The notes under the pieces are model-generated. The model was not told the origin of the DNA. It was given only the letters and a program-made list of their open reading frames with translations, and did no database searches. Below are positions 23,555 through 32,361 of a stretch of 64,000 nt of DNA, in pieces. The position numbers and the translations under genes are program-made. The stretch is from JAEUPI01 sp046348365 (lineage in GTDB: Bacteria; Pseudomonadota; Gammaproteobacteria; Burkholderiales; Burkholderiaceae_C). The DNA lies in contig JAXMEL010000004.1 of NCBI GenBank assembly GCA_046348365.1, positions 62,001-126,000 of the forward strand, given 5' to 3'. Position 1 is the stretch's first letter, and each line of letters begins with the position of its first letter.

Positions 23555-24997
23555 CTATGGCTCCGCGACCGGGGCTCGAACCAGGGACCTACGGTTAACA
23601 GTCGCCAATACCGACTTTCGCGTTGAAGTCGGCTTGGCGGGCTGACGAGGCCGTCGAGTGAGGACCGTTAACAGGTGAGCTTCCAATGAGCCTAAGGCTT
23701 CTTTCTTTTCCTTCAGGTAGTCATGGCGCTCGTAGTGCTTCTGTTGCACACCCGAAGTTCGGCCGTGCGACAGCAGTTGGGCCCGGACTTCGCGGCTGAC
23801 GCCCAGCGCCTGCAGCCGCGTCTCGATGCTGCGCCGGATGTCCCGCCCCTGAAACGGCTCGTCCAAGCTGTTGGCCGAGAGACGTGCGCCGGCGGCGATG
23901 CTCGCGAAGTGCGCCGGCAGGCTCGTGTGGTGGATGGCCTTTTTGCCTGCCGTGGTCGAGAAGATGTACTCGCCACCGCCGTTCAATGCGCGCAGTTCCT
24001 TCAGCAAGGCGGCGACGCGCCGGGTCACCGGCAACACGTGCGGCACCGCCGTGGCACGCTTGCCCTTGGCGTCGGACAACCGCAGGGTGGCGGCGGTGAC
24101 GTCGTAGTCCTTCCAGGTTGCGCGCAGCAGTTGCTTGAACCGCTGCCCGCCAAGGAACGTTGCGCACTCGATCGTGAGCCTGACCTCGACCCGCAGGCCG
24201 TCGAGGCCGCGCCACAGGTGCCGGAACTCCTCGTCGCTCAGTACGCGGTCGCGTGTTGCTTCGTACTCGCGGATGCGAGGCAACAGCGTCACCGGGTTGC
24301 TCGCGAGCCTGAAGACGGCCGCGTCCACGGCAGCTCGCCGCGGATCGAGGTCGGAGTGGGCGCCATGGTTGAACGCCGCCTGCAGATAGGAGCGAAGGAC
24401 GTTGGTCTGCCGTCCGATCCCTTTGCGCACCAGGCGGGCAAGGATGTCGCGGACCATCTCGGCGGTGATGCGGTTCGCCGGCAGCACCGCAAGAGCGGGG
24501 AACGGGTCGGTGACGTGTCGCTTGAACAGGGCCTTCACTTCCCGCGCCGCGCCCTTGCCCCCGCGGATGAGATGCTCGACATAGGCCTCAAGCAACGCCG
24601 AGAAGGTCCCGAGGGCCGCACGCTGCCTGGTTTCCTCGATCTCGGCCTGGCGCGCTTCGAAGCGAGCGACCTTGGGGTCCGTGCCCTGGCGCACCAGTTC
24701 CAGCAGCGCGCGGGCCTCGTTGCGCGCCTGCTCGAGCGACAGCGCGGGGTGCTCGCCGATCTTGATCTCGCCGCGAAGGTCGGCCTTGCGATAGCGGAAG
24801 CTCCACACGCGGCGGAGCTGTCCGCGTGCCTTGGTGCAGGCGATGATCAGGCGGCCGTTCCCGACCGGCAGCGCGCCGTCGGTGCGGCTCTCGCCATCCT
24901 TCAGGCTGCGGATGGCGAGATCGGTCAGTGCGCGCACTTCGGCGCGGCCTGCGGAGGGAGTGTCGGAGGTCAAACTGGTCGCCATACCGGTCGCCAT
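23555..24997 (-). CDS. int: Tyrosine recombinase, ICE integrase
   Basis: A 480-residue phage-P4-type integrase: an N-terminal arm-binding part (RALTDLAIRSLKDGESRTDG), a core-binding domain, and a catalytic domain with GGQRFKQLLRATW (first Arg), GRDIRRSIETRLQALGVSRE (second Arg block), LLSHGRTSGVQQKHYERHDY (His and catalytic Tyr). The usual HxxR reads RDIR, so the first His is Arg. The ATG at 24997 is chosen; a longer frame starts at 25060. The last 15 codons are a tRNA-Asn 3'-half relic. It lies next to the tRNA-Lys fragment that ends the element. Confidence 0.9.
   Translation of the reverse strand: MATGMATSLTSDTPSAGRAEVRALTDLAIRSLKDGESRTDGALPVGNGRLIIACTKARGQLRRVWSFRYRKADLRGEIKIGEHPALSLEQARNEARALLELVRQGTDPKVARFEARQAEIEETRQRAALGTFSALLEAYVEHLIRGGKGAAREVKALFKRHVTDPFPALAVLPANRITAEMVRDILARLVRKGIGRQTNVLRSYLQAAFNHGAHSDLDPRRAAVDAAVFRLASNPVTLLPRIREYEATRDRVLSDEEFRHLWRGLDGLRVEVRLTIECATFLGGQRFKQLLRATWKDYDVTAATLRLSDAKGKRATAVPHVLPVTRRVAALLKELRALNGGGEYIFSTTAGKKAIHHTSLPAHFASIAAGARLSANSLDEPFQGRDIRRSIETRLQALGVSREVRAQLLSHGRTSGVQQKHYERHDYLKEKKEALGSLEAHLLTVLTRRPRQPAKPTSTRKSVLATVNRRSLVRAPVAEP
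23558..23603 (-). repeat. tRNA-Asn(GTT) 3'-half relic inside the integrase gene end
   Basis: Read on the minus strand this matches the anticodon arm, variable loop, T arm and acceptor of tRNA-Asn(GTT): GACTGTTAACCGTAGGTCC, then CTGGTTCGAGCCCCGG, ending GGAGCCA. Compared with the usual sequence it lacks one T after GTTAA and has a few changes, including a broken T-stem pair. It codes for the integrase residues NRRSLVRAPVAEP and is followed at once by the TAG stop. It is probably an old attachment-site segment captured by the gene. Confidence 0.75.
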
Positions 24998-25124
24998 ACA
25001 GTGGTCGCTCGGATGGTACCTTCGCGGACCGGTTGGGACGGTCAATCGGCTGGAAACCAAGCATTCATGCGGGTTTCAGCGGTTTGCATGGCACAACCCG
25101 GGACGGTCCGGGACGCCGCTGGAA

Positions 25125-25173
25125 CTGACTCTTAATCCGTTGGTCGTAGGTTCGAATCCTACAGGGCCCACCA
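25125..25173 (+). other. ICE right attachment site: 3' fragment of tRNA-Lys(CTT)
   Basis: The segment from the anticodon loop (GACTCTTAATCCG) through TTGGTCGTAGGTTCGAATCC to AGGGCCC-A-CCA is a tRNA-Lys(CTT) 3' half. No matching 5' half precedes it: the bases upstream are integrase leader. That is what an ICE leaves at its far end after integrating in the tRNA gene. The complete tRNA gene should lie at the other ICE end, left of this window. Chromosomal genes start just to the right. Confidence 0.85.
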
Positions 25174-25277
25174 GATTTCCTCGGTTGTCCTTGCGTCGCC
25201 AGCTGAAGCAGCTGTGCTCGATGCCCAGCACCACGCTCAGGGCGTGAAGGGCAGAATTGGCGCCAAGGAGAATCGCC

Positions 25278-25967
25278 GTGACGCCCAAGTCCTCGGCCCG
25301 GTCGCCGGCCCGCGCCAACGCGCTCGATCCCCTGGCGCTGGGCAAGCGCCTGCGCAGCGCGCGCAAACTCATGGGCTGGACGCTGGCCCAACTGGCGCAG
25401 CGGTCCAAGGTCTCGATCACGACGATCTCTCGCGCCGAGCGCGGGCAGCTCGCGTTGGGCTACGAGAACTTCGCTGCGCTGGGGCGCGCACTGCAGATCG
25501 ACATGGGCTCGCTCTTCGGCGGCGGCGACGGCGCTCCCGCCTCTCGGGAGGGGCCGGTGGTCACGCGCGCCGGCGGCGGCGTGTCGTACCGTGGCCAGTC
25601 GTTCATCTACGAATTCCTGGCCACGCAGGCGCGGGGCAAACCCATCAATCCGATGGTCGGCACGATCCACGCCAGGGCGGTGAACGGCCCCGGGGACTTC
25701 GCGCGCCACGCCGGCGTTGAGTTCGTCTACGTGCTCTCGGGCGAGGTCGAGGTGCATTTCGAGCGCAGCCGCAAGGTCGGTCTGAAGCGGGGCGACTCGC
25801 TCTACTTCGATTCCCGCATGGGCCATGCCTATGTGTCGGTCGGCAAGCAGTTGGCCAGAGTCGTCGGCGTCACCACGACCGAGAGCGACCACATGGCGCT
25901 GGCCCGCCGGGGCCCGCGCGGGAAGGCCGAGGCCAGGCCGCGCCGAACTGCCTTGGTGAAAACCTGA
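25278..25967 (+). CDS. XRE-family regulator with cupin domain
   Basis: A 229-residue regulator. The N-terminal HTH is LGKRLRSARKLMGWTLAQLA, then SKVSITTISRAERGQLALGY. The C-terminal half is a cupin domain (HAGVEFVYVLSGEVEVHFER, then KRGDSLYFDSRMGHAYVSVG) that likely senses a small ligand. The GTG at 25278 has AAGGAG seven bases upstream; a TTG upstream is also in frame. Just downstream, a perfect palindrome (25969-25984) and the ABC transporter genes follow, so it probably controls that importer. Confidence 0.88.
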   Translation: MTPKSSARSPARANALDPLALGKRLRSARKLMGWTLAQLAQRSKVSITTISRAERGQLALGYENFAALGRALQIDMGSLFGGGDGAPASREGPVVTRAGGGVSYRGQSFIYEFLATQARGKPINPMVGTIHARAVNGPGDFARHAGVEFVYVLSGEVEVHFERSRKVGLKRGDSLYFDSRMGHAYVSVGKQLARVVGVTTTESDHMALARRGPRGKAEARPRRTALVKT

Positions 25968-25968
25968 G

Positions 25969-25984
25969 TTTGCGTATACGCAAA
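25969..25984. promoter_or_regulatory. 16-bp perfect palindrome, candidate operator
   Basis: TTTGCGTATACGCAAA lies one base after the regulator stop, ahead of the ABC transporter operon, and is exactly self-complementary. Its size and place fit a dimeric HTH repressor site, probably for the XRE-cupin protein encoded just upstream. Confidence 0.6.
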
Positions 25985-26084
25985 TTCGGTGCTGCAATAC
26001 CGCCGTCTGCTGGTTCGTGCGGAGTGGGTCTCGGTGGGCCGGACTTTCACGAACGCACCGTTCACCGACCGCCGGGGGATTGCC

Positions 26085-27071
26085 ATGAACCGTTTCACCC
26101 GCAAGACCCTTCGCACCCTGGCCTGGGCCTTGCTCGGCGTTGCAGTGGCCGTGCCGGCGCTTGCCCAGCCCAAGACGATTGCCATCGCCAACTTCGGTTC
26201 GCATCCGCAGCTCAATGCGGTGGCCGATGGCTTCAAGGCCGAGTTGCTGGCCTCGGGCCTGGTGGAAGGCAAGGACGTGCGCTTCGACCTCAACCACGTG
26301 AACTTCGACGCCACCTTGCTGCCGCAGATGGTGGACAAGATCAAGGCCTCGAACCCGGCGTTGGTGCTGTCCATCACGACGCCGGTGTCGCAGATCGTCA
26401 AGAACCAGCTCGGCGGCACTGCGGTGCCTCAGATCTTCTCGGCCGTGACCGATCCGGTGGCCGCGGGCCTCGTGCCCTCGTGGACGGCCGGTGGCCCGCG
26501 CATCACCGGCGCCACCGATGCGTTGGATCTCGACGCCGCGCTGGCCTTTGCGCGCCGCTTGTTCCCGAATGCCAAGCGCTTCGGCGTGCCCTACAACCCT
26601 GCCGAGGCGAACGATGTCGCGACGGTGGAGCAGTTCAAGAAGCACGCGGCCAAGCACGGCTTCAGCATCGTCGCGGTGGGCGTGGACAGCACCAACGACA
26701 TCCAGCCGCGCATCGCCGCCCTCGCCGGCAAGGCCGACGTGCTGTACGGCCCCGGCTCGAGCCTGGTGCAGCCGGCGATCGCAGCCGTGGCGGCGGCGGC
26801 CAAGGAAGCCGGCATTCCGCTGATCAACACCGACGCTGAGCTGGTCAACAAGGGCGTGATCCCGGCGGCCTTCGGCGTCTCGTACAAGAAGATCGGCCAG
26901 CTCGCCGGCAAGCTGGCGCTGCGTGCGCTCAAGGGCGACGACCTGGCGGGCATCGCGCCGCTCAACCCCACCTCCGAAGATCACAGCATCGTGATCTCGA
27001 AGAAGGCCATGCGCGCGTTCAACGCGACGATTCCCGCCAGCTTCGCCAACTGCGGCTGCCTCGTCGATTGA
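26085..27071 (+). CDS. ABC transporter substrate-binding protein
   Basis: A 328-residue periplasmic protein of the ABC_sub_bind family (TrpX-like). The signal peptide TLAWALLGVAVAVPALAQ ends before PKTIAIANFG. The core shows GFKAELLASGLVEGKDVRF, PQMVDKIKASNPALVLSITT, QIFSAVTDPVAAGLVPSW and the final GIAPLNPTSEDHSIVISKKA. The ligand is not known; family members bind aromatic amino acids or other small molecules. It heads an importer operon behind the XRE-cupin regulator. Confidence 0.9.
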   Translation: MNRFTRKTLRTLAWALLGVAVAVPALAQPKTIAIANFGSHPQLNAVADGFKAELLASGLVEGKDVRFDLNHVNFDATLLPQMVDKIKASNPALVLSITTPVSQIVKNQLGGTAVPQIFSAVTDPVAAGLVPSWTAGGPRITGATDALDLDAALAFARRLFPNAKRFGVPYNPAEANDVATVEQFKKHAAKHGFSIVAVGVDSTNDIQPRIAALAGKADVLYGPGSSLVQPAIAAVAAAAKEAGIPLINTDAELVNKGVIPAAFGVSYKKIGQLAGKLALRALKGDDLAGIAPLNPTSEDHSIVISKKAMRAFNATIPASFANCGCLVD

Positions 27072-27139
27072 GCGGTGCAGGCGCCGGCGTTCCGGCCCGC
27101 GCGCGCCGGCCTTCAGGTCTAGGTTTAGGCCGCAATGCG

Positions 27140-27928
27140 ATGCTGCAGATCGACAACGCCCGCCTGGTGTTCTTCAAGGGCACGCCCGACGAGAAGGCGG
27201 CCCTCGACGGGCTGACGCTGACGCTGGAGCGCGGCGACTTCGCCATCGTCATCGGCTCCAATGGCGCGGGCAAGAGCACGATGATGAATGCCTTGTCGGG
27301 CGCCTTGCTGCTCGACTCCGGCCGCATCACCATCAATGGCGACGACGTCACCGGCGTGCCGGTTCATCGCCGCGCGCGCCACGTGGCGCGTGTGTTCCAG
27401 GATCCGATGAAAGGCACCGCCGCGTCGATGACCATCGCCGAAAACATGCTGCTGGCCGACTTGCGCCAGCATCCGGCGCGTCTGCGCCGCGGGCTGACCG
27501 AGGCGCGCCGCAGCCGGTACCGCGAGCAGCTGTCGTACCTGCACCTGGGGCTCGAGGACCGGCTGGACACGCCGGTGTCGCTGCTGTCCGGCGGGCAGCG
27601 GCAGTCGCTGTCGCTGGTGATGGCGGTGCTGGGCGAGCCCGACATCCTGCTGCTCGACGAGCACACCGCAGCGCTCGACCCGCGCACCGCCGATCTGGTG
27701 CTGAACGCGACCTTGCGCGCCGTCTCGGCGCTGCATCTCACCACGCTGATGGTCACGCACAACATGGCGCATGCGGTGGCCTACGGCAACCGGCTCGTCA
27801 TGCTCGATGCCGGCCGCGTGCGGCTGGAGCTGACGGGCGAGGCCAAGGCCCGCGCCACGGTCGAGGAGTTGATCGGCCATTTCTCGGTCAAGACCGACCG
27901 CATGCTGCTCGAGCAGCGCGCAGGGTAG
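27140..27928 (+). CDS. ABC transporter ATPase
   Basis: A 262-residue ATPase. Walker A is GSNGAGKSTMMN, the signature is LLSGGQRQSLSLVMAVLGEP, Walker B is DILLLDEHTAALDP, and the H-loop is MVTHNM. The ATG at 27140 is the first that restores the family N-terminus (MLQIDNARLVFFKGTPDE). It lies between the substrate-binding protein and permease genes of the same operon and powers import across the inner membrane. Confidence 0.93.
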   Translation: MLQIDNARLVFFKGTPDEKAALDGLTLTLERGDFAIVIGSNGAGKSTMMNALSGALLLDSGRITINGDDVTGVPVHRRARHVARVFQDPMKGTAASMTIAENMLLADLRQHPARLRRGLTEARRSRYREQLSYLHLGLEDRLDTPVSLLSGGQRQSLSLVMAVLGEPDILLLDEHTAALDPRTADLVLNATLRAVSALHLTTLMVTHNMAHAVAYGNRLVMLDAGRVRLELTGEAKARATVEELIGHFSVKTDRMLLEQRAG

Positions 27929-27932
27929 TGCG

Positions 27933-28853
27933 GTGACCGACATCCTGTCGGCCTGGGTGGCGCTGATCCCGGTCACTCTGGCGCAGAGCCTGATCCTGAG
28001 CTTCGTCGTGCTGGCCGTGATGCTGCCGTTTCGCATCCTCAGCTTCCCGGACCTCACCTCCGAGGGCAGCTTTCCGCTCGGTGGCAGCGTGTGCGCGGTG
28101 GCGCTGCTGGCCGGTGCGCCGTCGTTCGTCGCGCTGCTGGCGGCGGCGGCCGCGGGTTTGCTGGCCGGTTGCGCCACGGCCTTCATCCACCTGCGCTTTC
28201 GCATCCACACGCTGCTGGCCGGCATCCTGATCACGACCATGCTCTACAGCATCAACCTGCGCATACTGGGCAAGGCCAATCAGCCGATCTTCAACGAGGC
28301 CAAGATCTTCGACTGGCTGTCCGGCCTGGCCCTCAGCGGCAGCTGGACCAAGATCGTCGTTGCGGGTGCGCTGGTGCTGGTGACCGGCCTGCTGCTGAAC
28401 CTGTGGTTCCTGACCGAGCGTGGCACCGCCATGCGCGCGGTCGGGGCCAACGCCGAGATGGCCGAGGCGCAGGGCATCAACGTCTGGCGCGCCACCATCG
28501 GCGGCGTGGGTCTGGCCGGTGCGCTGGCGGCCTTCGGCGGTGGCTTGATGGTGCAGAGCCAGGGCTTTGCCGATGTGAACATGGGCCTGGGCGTGCTGAT
28601 CAACGCGCTGGCCGCGCTGATGATCGGCGAGGCGCTGCTGGGGCGCCGCAGCGTGGCGCGCCAGGTGGCGGCGCCGGTGCTGGGCGCCGTCGTCTACTAC
28701 CAGCTGATCTCGGTCTGCCTGGCCGCCGGCCTGCCGCCGGGGGACTTGAAGATCGCCACCGGCGTCTTCGTGCTGGTCATGCTGGCTGCGCCCAGCCTGG
28801 CGCCGCGGCGCGCTCGCGGCGGTGTGCCGGAGAAGGAAAGCCTGCGCGAATGA
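27933..28853 (+). CDS. ABC transporter permease
   Basis: A 306-residue permease of the branched-chain-type (BPD_transp_2) fold, with about eight hydrophobic helices (SLILSFVVLAVMLPFRILSF; AGAPSFVALLAAAAAGLLAG; ILITTMLYSINLRILGKAN). The cytoplasmic loop MRAVGANAEMAEAQGINVWR contacts the ATPase. It starts at a GTG five bases after the ATPase stop. It completes the SBP-ATPase-permease importer. Confidence 0.92.
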   Translation: MTDILSAWVALIPVTLAQSLILSFVVLAVMLPFRILSFPDLTSEGSFPLGGSVCAVALLAGAPSFVALLAAAAAGLLAGCATAFIHLRFRIHTLLAGILITTMLYSINLRILGKANQPIFNEAKIFDWLSGLALSGSWTKIVVAGALVLVTGLLLNLWFLTERGTAMRAVGANAEMAEAQGINVWRATIGGVGLAGALAAFGGGLMVQSQGFADVNMGLGVLINALAALMIGEALLGRRSVARQVAAPVLGAVVYYQLISVCLAAGLPPGDLKIATGVFVLVMLAAPSLAPRRARGGVPEKESLRE

Positions 28854-29009
28854 GGCGGCTCGACGATCGGGTCAGGGTCCGTAAGCAGGCGATGTAGCGC
28901 TCGTTGTCGAGGTCGAGCACCTGGGCGAGGAAGCGATCGCGCACGGCGCTGCCCGCTGCGGCGTTGGCCACCGTGACGGGTGCGCCGCCGAGCTCGATGG
29001 CGCGGCCGG

Positions 29010-30560
29010 CTACAGGCGGTAGACCTGCACCGAGCGCTCGAGCGTCGCGGTGCGGCGGTTGATCGCCTCGGTCGCGGCGGCGGTCTGCTCGACCAGGGCC
29101 GCGTTGGCCTGCGTGGTGCGGTCGAGTTCGGCCATCGCCTGGTTGACCTCGCCGATGCCCTGCGTCTGCTCGGCGGTGGCACTGGAGATGGCCTCGATGA
29201 GCCGCGAGACCTGGTCCACCGCGTGCATGGTCTGCGCGATGGCCTCGCCCGCGGCCGCCATGCGGCGGCTGCCTTCGCTCACGTGGCCGGCCGACGCGTG
29301 GATGATCCCGCCCACGGCCTTGGCCGAAGCGGCACAGTTCTCGGCCAGCACGCGCACCTCGGCGGCCACCACCGCGAAGCCGCGGCCGCGCTCGCCGGCG
29401 CGCGCGGCCTCGATCGATGCATTCAACGCCAGCACGTTGGTCTTGAACGCGATGGCCCCGATCATGCGGATGATCTCGTCGACCTGCCGCGACGACAGCT
29501 CCAGCGCATGGATCGATTCGGCGACGGCCTCGACCGCCTGGCTGCTGTGCGCGGCCTGTCGCGCCACGTCGAGGCTGCGGCGGGTGACGCCCTGCGCATT
29601 GCCGGCGGTCTGGCGCACCGTGCCGGCCAGTTGCTCCATCGACGCCGCGGTCTTCTCCACCGCGCTGGCCTGCGATTCGGTGCGCGCCGACAGTTCGCGC
29701 GTGCCGCCGGCGATCTCGGCCAGCGCGCGCACGGTGCCCGCGGCTTCGGCGCGGGCGTCGCCGACCACGGCGCGCAGGTTGATCTGGATCTGCTTGAGCG
29801 AGCGGATCAGCTGGCTCAGCGGGTGCGGATGGACTTCGTCGATCGCGCTCCTCAGGTTGCAGCGTGCCACGTCGTCGGCAAACCGCGTCAGTGCGTCGAG
29901 ATGCTTCTGGATCGAGATGGCGAACCAGCCGTGCACCACCACGCCGGCGGCCAGCGCGGCACCCGCGGCGATCCATGCCGCAGCCGGGTCGACGCGCGGC
30001 GTCGCCGCGAACACCGCGGCGACGCTCGAGGCGATGCCCAGGCCGAGCCGCTGGCTCAGCGTCAACCGATGCACGCGGCTCGCCAAGTCGCGCCAGCCGA
30101 CGCGGCGGACGCGTCCGGCATGCAGCGCGATCGTCGGCCGCCGCAGCGCACGCTCGCGAACGATGCGCGCGTACAGGGCCTCGGCGGCGGCGACCTCGGC
30201 GCGGCTCGGCTTGAAGCGCACCGACATGTAGGCCACCGGCTTGCCGTTCTCGACGATCGGCGTCACGTTGGCCTGCACCCAGTAGTGGTCGCCGTTCTTG
30301 CGGCGGTTCTTGACCAGGCCTGACCAGGGCCGGCCGCGGCCGATGGTCGACCACATGTCCTTGAACGCCTCGGCCGGCATGTCGGGGTGGCGCACGATGT
30401 GGTGCTGCTCGCCGATCAGCTCGTCGTAGTCGTAGCCGCTGATGTCGACGAAGGCCTGGTTGCAGTGGGTGATGCGGCCCTGCGCGTCGGTGGTCGAAAC
30501 GATCGTGGCCGAATCCGGGTAATCGAATTCGCGCTGGGTCACGGGCAGGTTGAGGCGCAT
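29010..30560 (-). CDS. aer: Aer-type PAS/methyl-accepting receptor
   Basis: A 516-residue aerotaxis-type receptor. Residues 1-115 are a PAS domain with Aer signatures: MRLNLPVTQREF, SGYDYDELIGEQHHIVRHPD, KNRRKNGDHYWVQANVTPIV. A hydrophobic pair follows at about 165-205 (LGLGIASSVAAVFAATPRV; AAWIAAGAALAAGVVVHGWF), then a HAMP-like linker. The C-terminal signalling hairpin has ERGRGFAVVAAEVRVLAENC. PAS domains of this group bind FAD and sense redox state. About 150 nt on its 3' side carry no gene I can support. Confidence 0.92.
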   Translation of the reverse strand: MRLNLPVTQREFDYPDSATIVSTTDAQGRITHCNQAFVDISGYDYDELIGEQHHIVRHPDMPAEAFKDMWSTIGRGRPWSGLVKNRRKNGDHYWVQANVTPIVENGKPVAYMSVRFKPSRAEVAAAEALYARIVRERALRRPTIALHAGRVRRVGWRDLASRVHRLTLSQRLGLGIASSVAAVFAATPRVDPAAAWIAAGAALAAGVVVHGWFAISIQKHLDALTRFADDVARCNLRSAIDEVHPHPLSQLIRSLKQIQINLRAVVGDARAEAAGTVRALAEIAGGTRELSARTESQASAVEKTAASMEQLAGTVRQTAGNAQGVTRRSLDVARQAAHSSQAVEAVAESIHALELSSRQVDEIIRMIGAIAFKTNVLALNASIEAARAGERGRGFAVVAAEVRVLAENCAASAKAVGGIIHASAGHVSEGSRRMAAAGEAIAQTMHAVDQVSRLIEAISSATAEQTQGIGEVNQAMAELDRTTQANAALVEQTAAATEAINRRTATLERSVQVYRL

Positions 30561-30734
30561 GGCGATGACTTTCCGTTCCGTGCGTCGGACAGCTCCGTTG
30601 CTGGCGAGAAGCGATCTTGTTCGGTCATTTGTGATCGAAACGCGCGATAAGTGGCCGGAACCCGGTGCAATCCGCCGCGCACCCGGCGGCGTGGTGCAAT
30701 GGCGGCCCGCGACGCACACGCCCTCACGAGCCGA

Positions 30735-31637
30735 ATGTCCCTGTCCCATGGCAGCGCCGGTGCCCAGCGCCTGGCGATGGTGCTGCTGTTCGTCACCCCC
30801 GCGATCTGGAGCGTGAACTACCTCGTCGCGCGCTGGGCGCCCGGCGTGATCGCGCCGCATGCGCTGGCCTTCGGCCGCTGGCTGCTGGCGGCGCTGCTGC
30901 TCGGTGCGTTCTGTGCCCGCGAGCTGCGTGCCAAAGCCCAAAGCGTGCGCGCCGAGTGGCGCCAGTTCGTCGTGCTCGGGTTGCTCGGCATGTGGGTGTG
31001 CGGCGCGTTCGTCTACATCGGCGGGCGCAGCACCAGCGCCGTCAACATCGGGCTGCTCTACGCGGTGTCGCCGGTGTTGATCACGATGGCCTCGGCGCTG
31101 TGGCTGCACGAGCGCATCGGGCCGCTGCAGGTGGCGGGCCTCGCGCTGGCGCTCGCCGGCATGCTGCACATCCTGCTGCGCGGCGATTGGCCCGCACTGC
31201 TGGCGCTGCGCTTCAACGTCGGCGACCTGTGGGTCGCGGTTGCCGTGGCGTGCTGGACGCTGTATTCGCTGCTGCTGCGTGCCTGGCCCACCGCGTTCAG
31301 CCCGCTGGCGCGCCTGACGCTCACCGCCGCAGCCGGCGTGGTGGTGCTGGCGCCGCTCACCGTGGTCGAGGCCATCGCCTGGTGGCCCACCGAGATCAGC
31401 TGGAAGAGCGCGGCGCTGGTGATCGCAGCGGCGCTGCTGCCGGGCGCCGGGGCCTATGGCGCCTATTCGGTGATGCAACGCGAGCTGGGCGCGGCGCGGG
31501 TGGGCATGGTGCTGTACCTCGGCCCGCTGTACAGCGCGGTGATGGCCTGGGCGCTGCTGGGCGAGGCGATCGAGGGCTTTCACCTCGTGGGCGGTGCGCT
31601 CATCCTGCCGGGCATCTTCCTGAGCAGCCGCAAATGA
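30735..31637 (+). CDS. EamA/DMT-family transporter
   Basis: A 300-residue inner-membrane protein with ten predicted helices in two EamA repeats (SVNYLVARWAPGVIAPHALA; NIGLLYAVSPVLITMASALW; GDLWVAVAVACWTLYSLLLR; VGMVLYLGPLYSAVMAWALL). The start is the ATG at 30735. The substrate cannot be told; the family exports metabolites such as amino acids. It is divergent from the aer gene. Confidence 0.92.
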   Translation: MSLSHGSAGAQRLAMVLLFVTPAIWSVNYLVARWAPGVIAPHALAFGRWLLAALLLGAFCARELRAKAQSVRAEWRQFVVLGLLGMWVCGAFVYIGGRSTSAVNIGLLYAVSPVLITMASALWLHERIGPLQVAGLALALAGMLHILLRGDWPALLALRFNVGDLWVAVAVACWTLYSLLLRAWPTAFSPLARLTLTAAAGVVVLAPLTVVEAIAWWPTEISWKSAALVIAAALLPGAGAYGAYSVMQRELGAARVGMVLYLGPLYSAVMAWALLGEAIEGFHLVGGALILPGIFLSSRK

Positions 31638-31692
31638 CGGACGATCGGCATCGTCGCGCAGCGCCGCCGCGCGTGACATGCGAGACAAGACC

Positions 31693-32178
31693 ATGAACCG
31701 TCGACCGATCCGCATCCTCCTGCTCGCCGGCGTGCTCGCCGGCTGCGCCAGCTACGGCCCGGGCGATCTGCAGCCGGGGCAGCGCGAGGCCGAGATCACG
31801 CGCCAGCTCGGCGCGCCCACCGCGCGCTACGCGCTCGACGGCGGGCGCACGCGGCTCGAATTCGCGCGCGGGCCCTTCGGCCGCCACACCTTCATGGTCG
31901 ACCTCGATGCCGACGGGCGGCTGCAGCGCTGGGAACAGGTGCTCGACGCGCGCCACTTCGAAGTCATCACGCCGGGACTGTCGCGCGACGAACTGCTGCG
32001 CACGATCGGCACGCCGTCGGAGCGCGCCGGCATGTGGCGCAACGGGCAGATCTGGTCCTGGCGCTACTACAACAACGATTGCCTGTGGTACCAGGTGCAG
32101 CTCGACGCCGCCGGCGTGGTCACCAGTGCCGGCTACGGCATCGAGCCGCGCTGCGACGCGAACAACGAGCGCTCCTGA
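31693..32178 (+). CDS. Small lipoprotein
   Basis: A 161-residue protein with a lipobox LAGVLAGCAS, so it is lipidated at Cys18. It holds two similar modules of BamE-like character (EAEITRQLGAPTARYALDGG and SRDELLRTIGTPSERAGMWR, each followed by a strand-rich stretch). The ATG at 31693 is used; an ATG 15 nt upstream is in frame. It is probably attached to the outer membrane. Its function is unknown. Confidence 0.8.
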   Translation: MNRRPIRILLLAGVLAGCASYGPGDLQPGQREAEITRQLGAPTARYALDGGRTRLEFARGPFGRHTFMVDLDADGRLQRWEQVLDARHFEVITPGLSRDELLRTIGTPSERAGMWRNGQIWSWRYYNNDCLWYQVQLDAAGVVTSAGYGIEPRCDANNERS

Positions 32179-32361
32179 CGCCTCGGGCCGCACGATCGTC
32201 GTGCGTCGTGGCACGCGATTGGTGCAACGCTCGCCTGAATTGCGCCTGATCGGTGCCTGAACGCCGCACCAAAGGCGGCACGGCCCTTGCATTCGTGGTG
32301 CGCTTTGCGCATCGGCGGTGCGGCAAGACGCTGCGCGGGCGCGCTCGCGGGAGACGATGGC

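Noticed and set aside
25125..25173. Complete tRNA-Lys gene
   Set aside because: Only the anticodon-loop-to-CCA half is present. The bases 5' of it do not form D or acceptor arms.
28854..29009. Remnant of another gene between the ABC permease and aer
   Set aside because: A minus-strand frame (ending near LDLDNERYIACLRTLTRSS) exists, but it is out of frame with aer and has no start or family match.
29010..31715. 901-codon open frame on the minus strand spanning aer and the EamA gene
   Set aside because: Only the part from 30560 downward is aer. The upstream part is the antisense of the EamA gene, has biased composition and no family resemblance.
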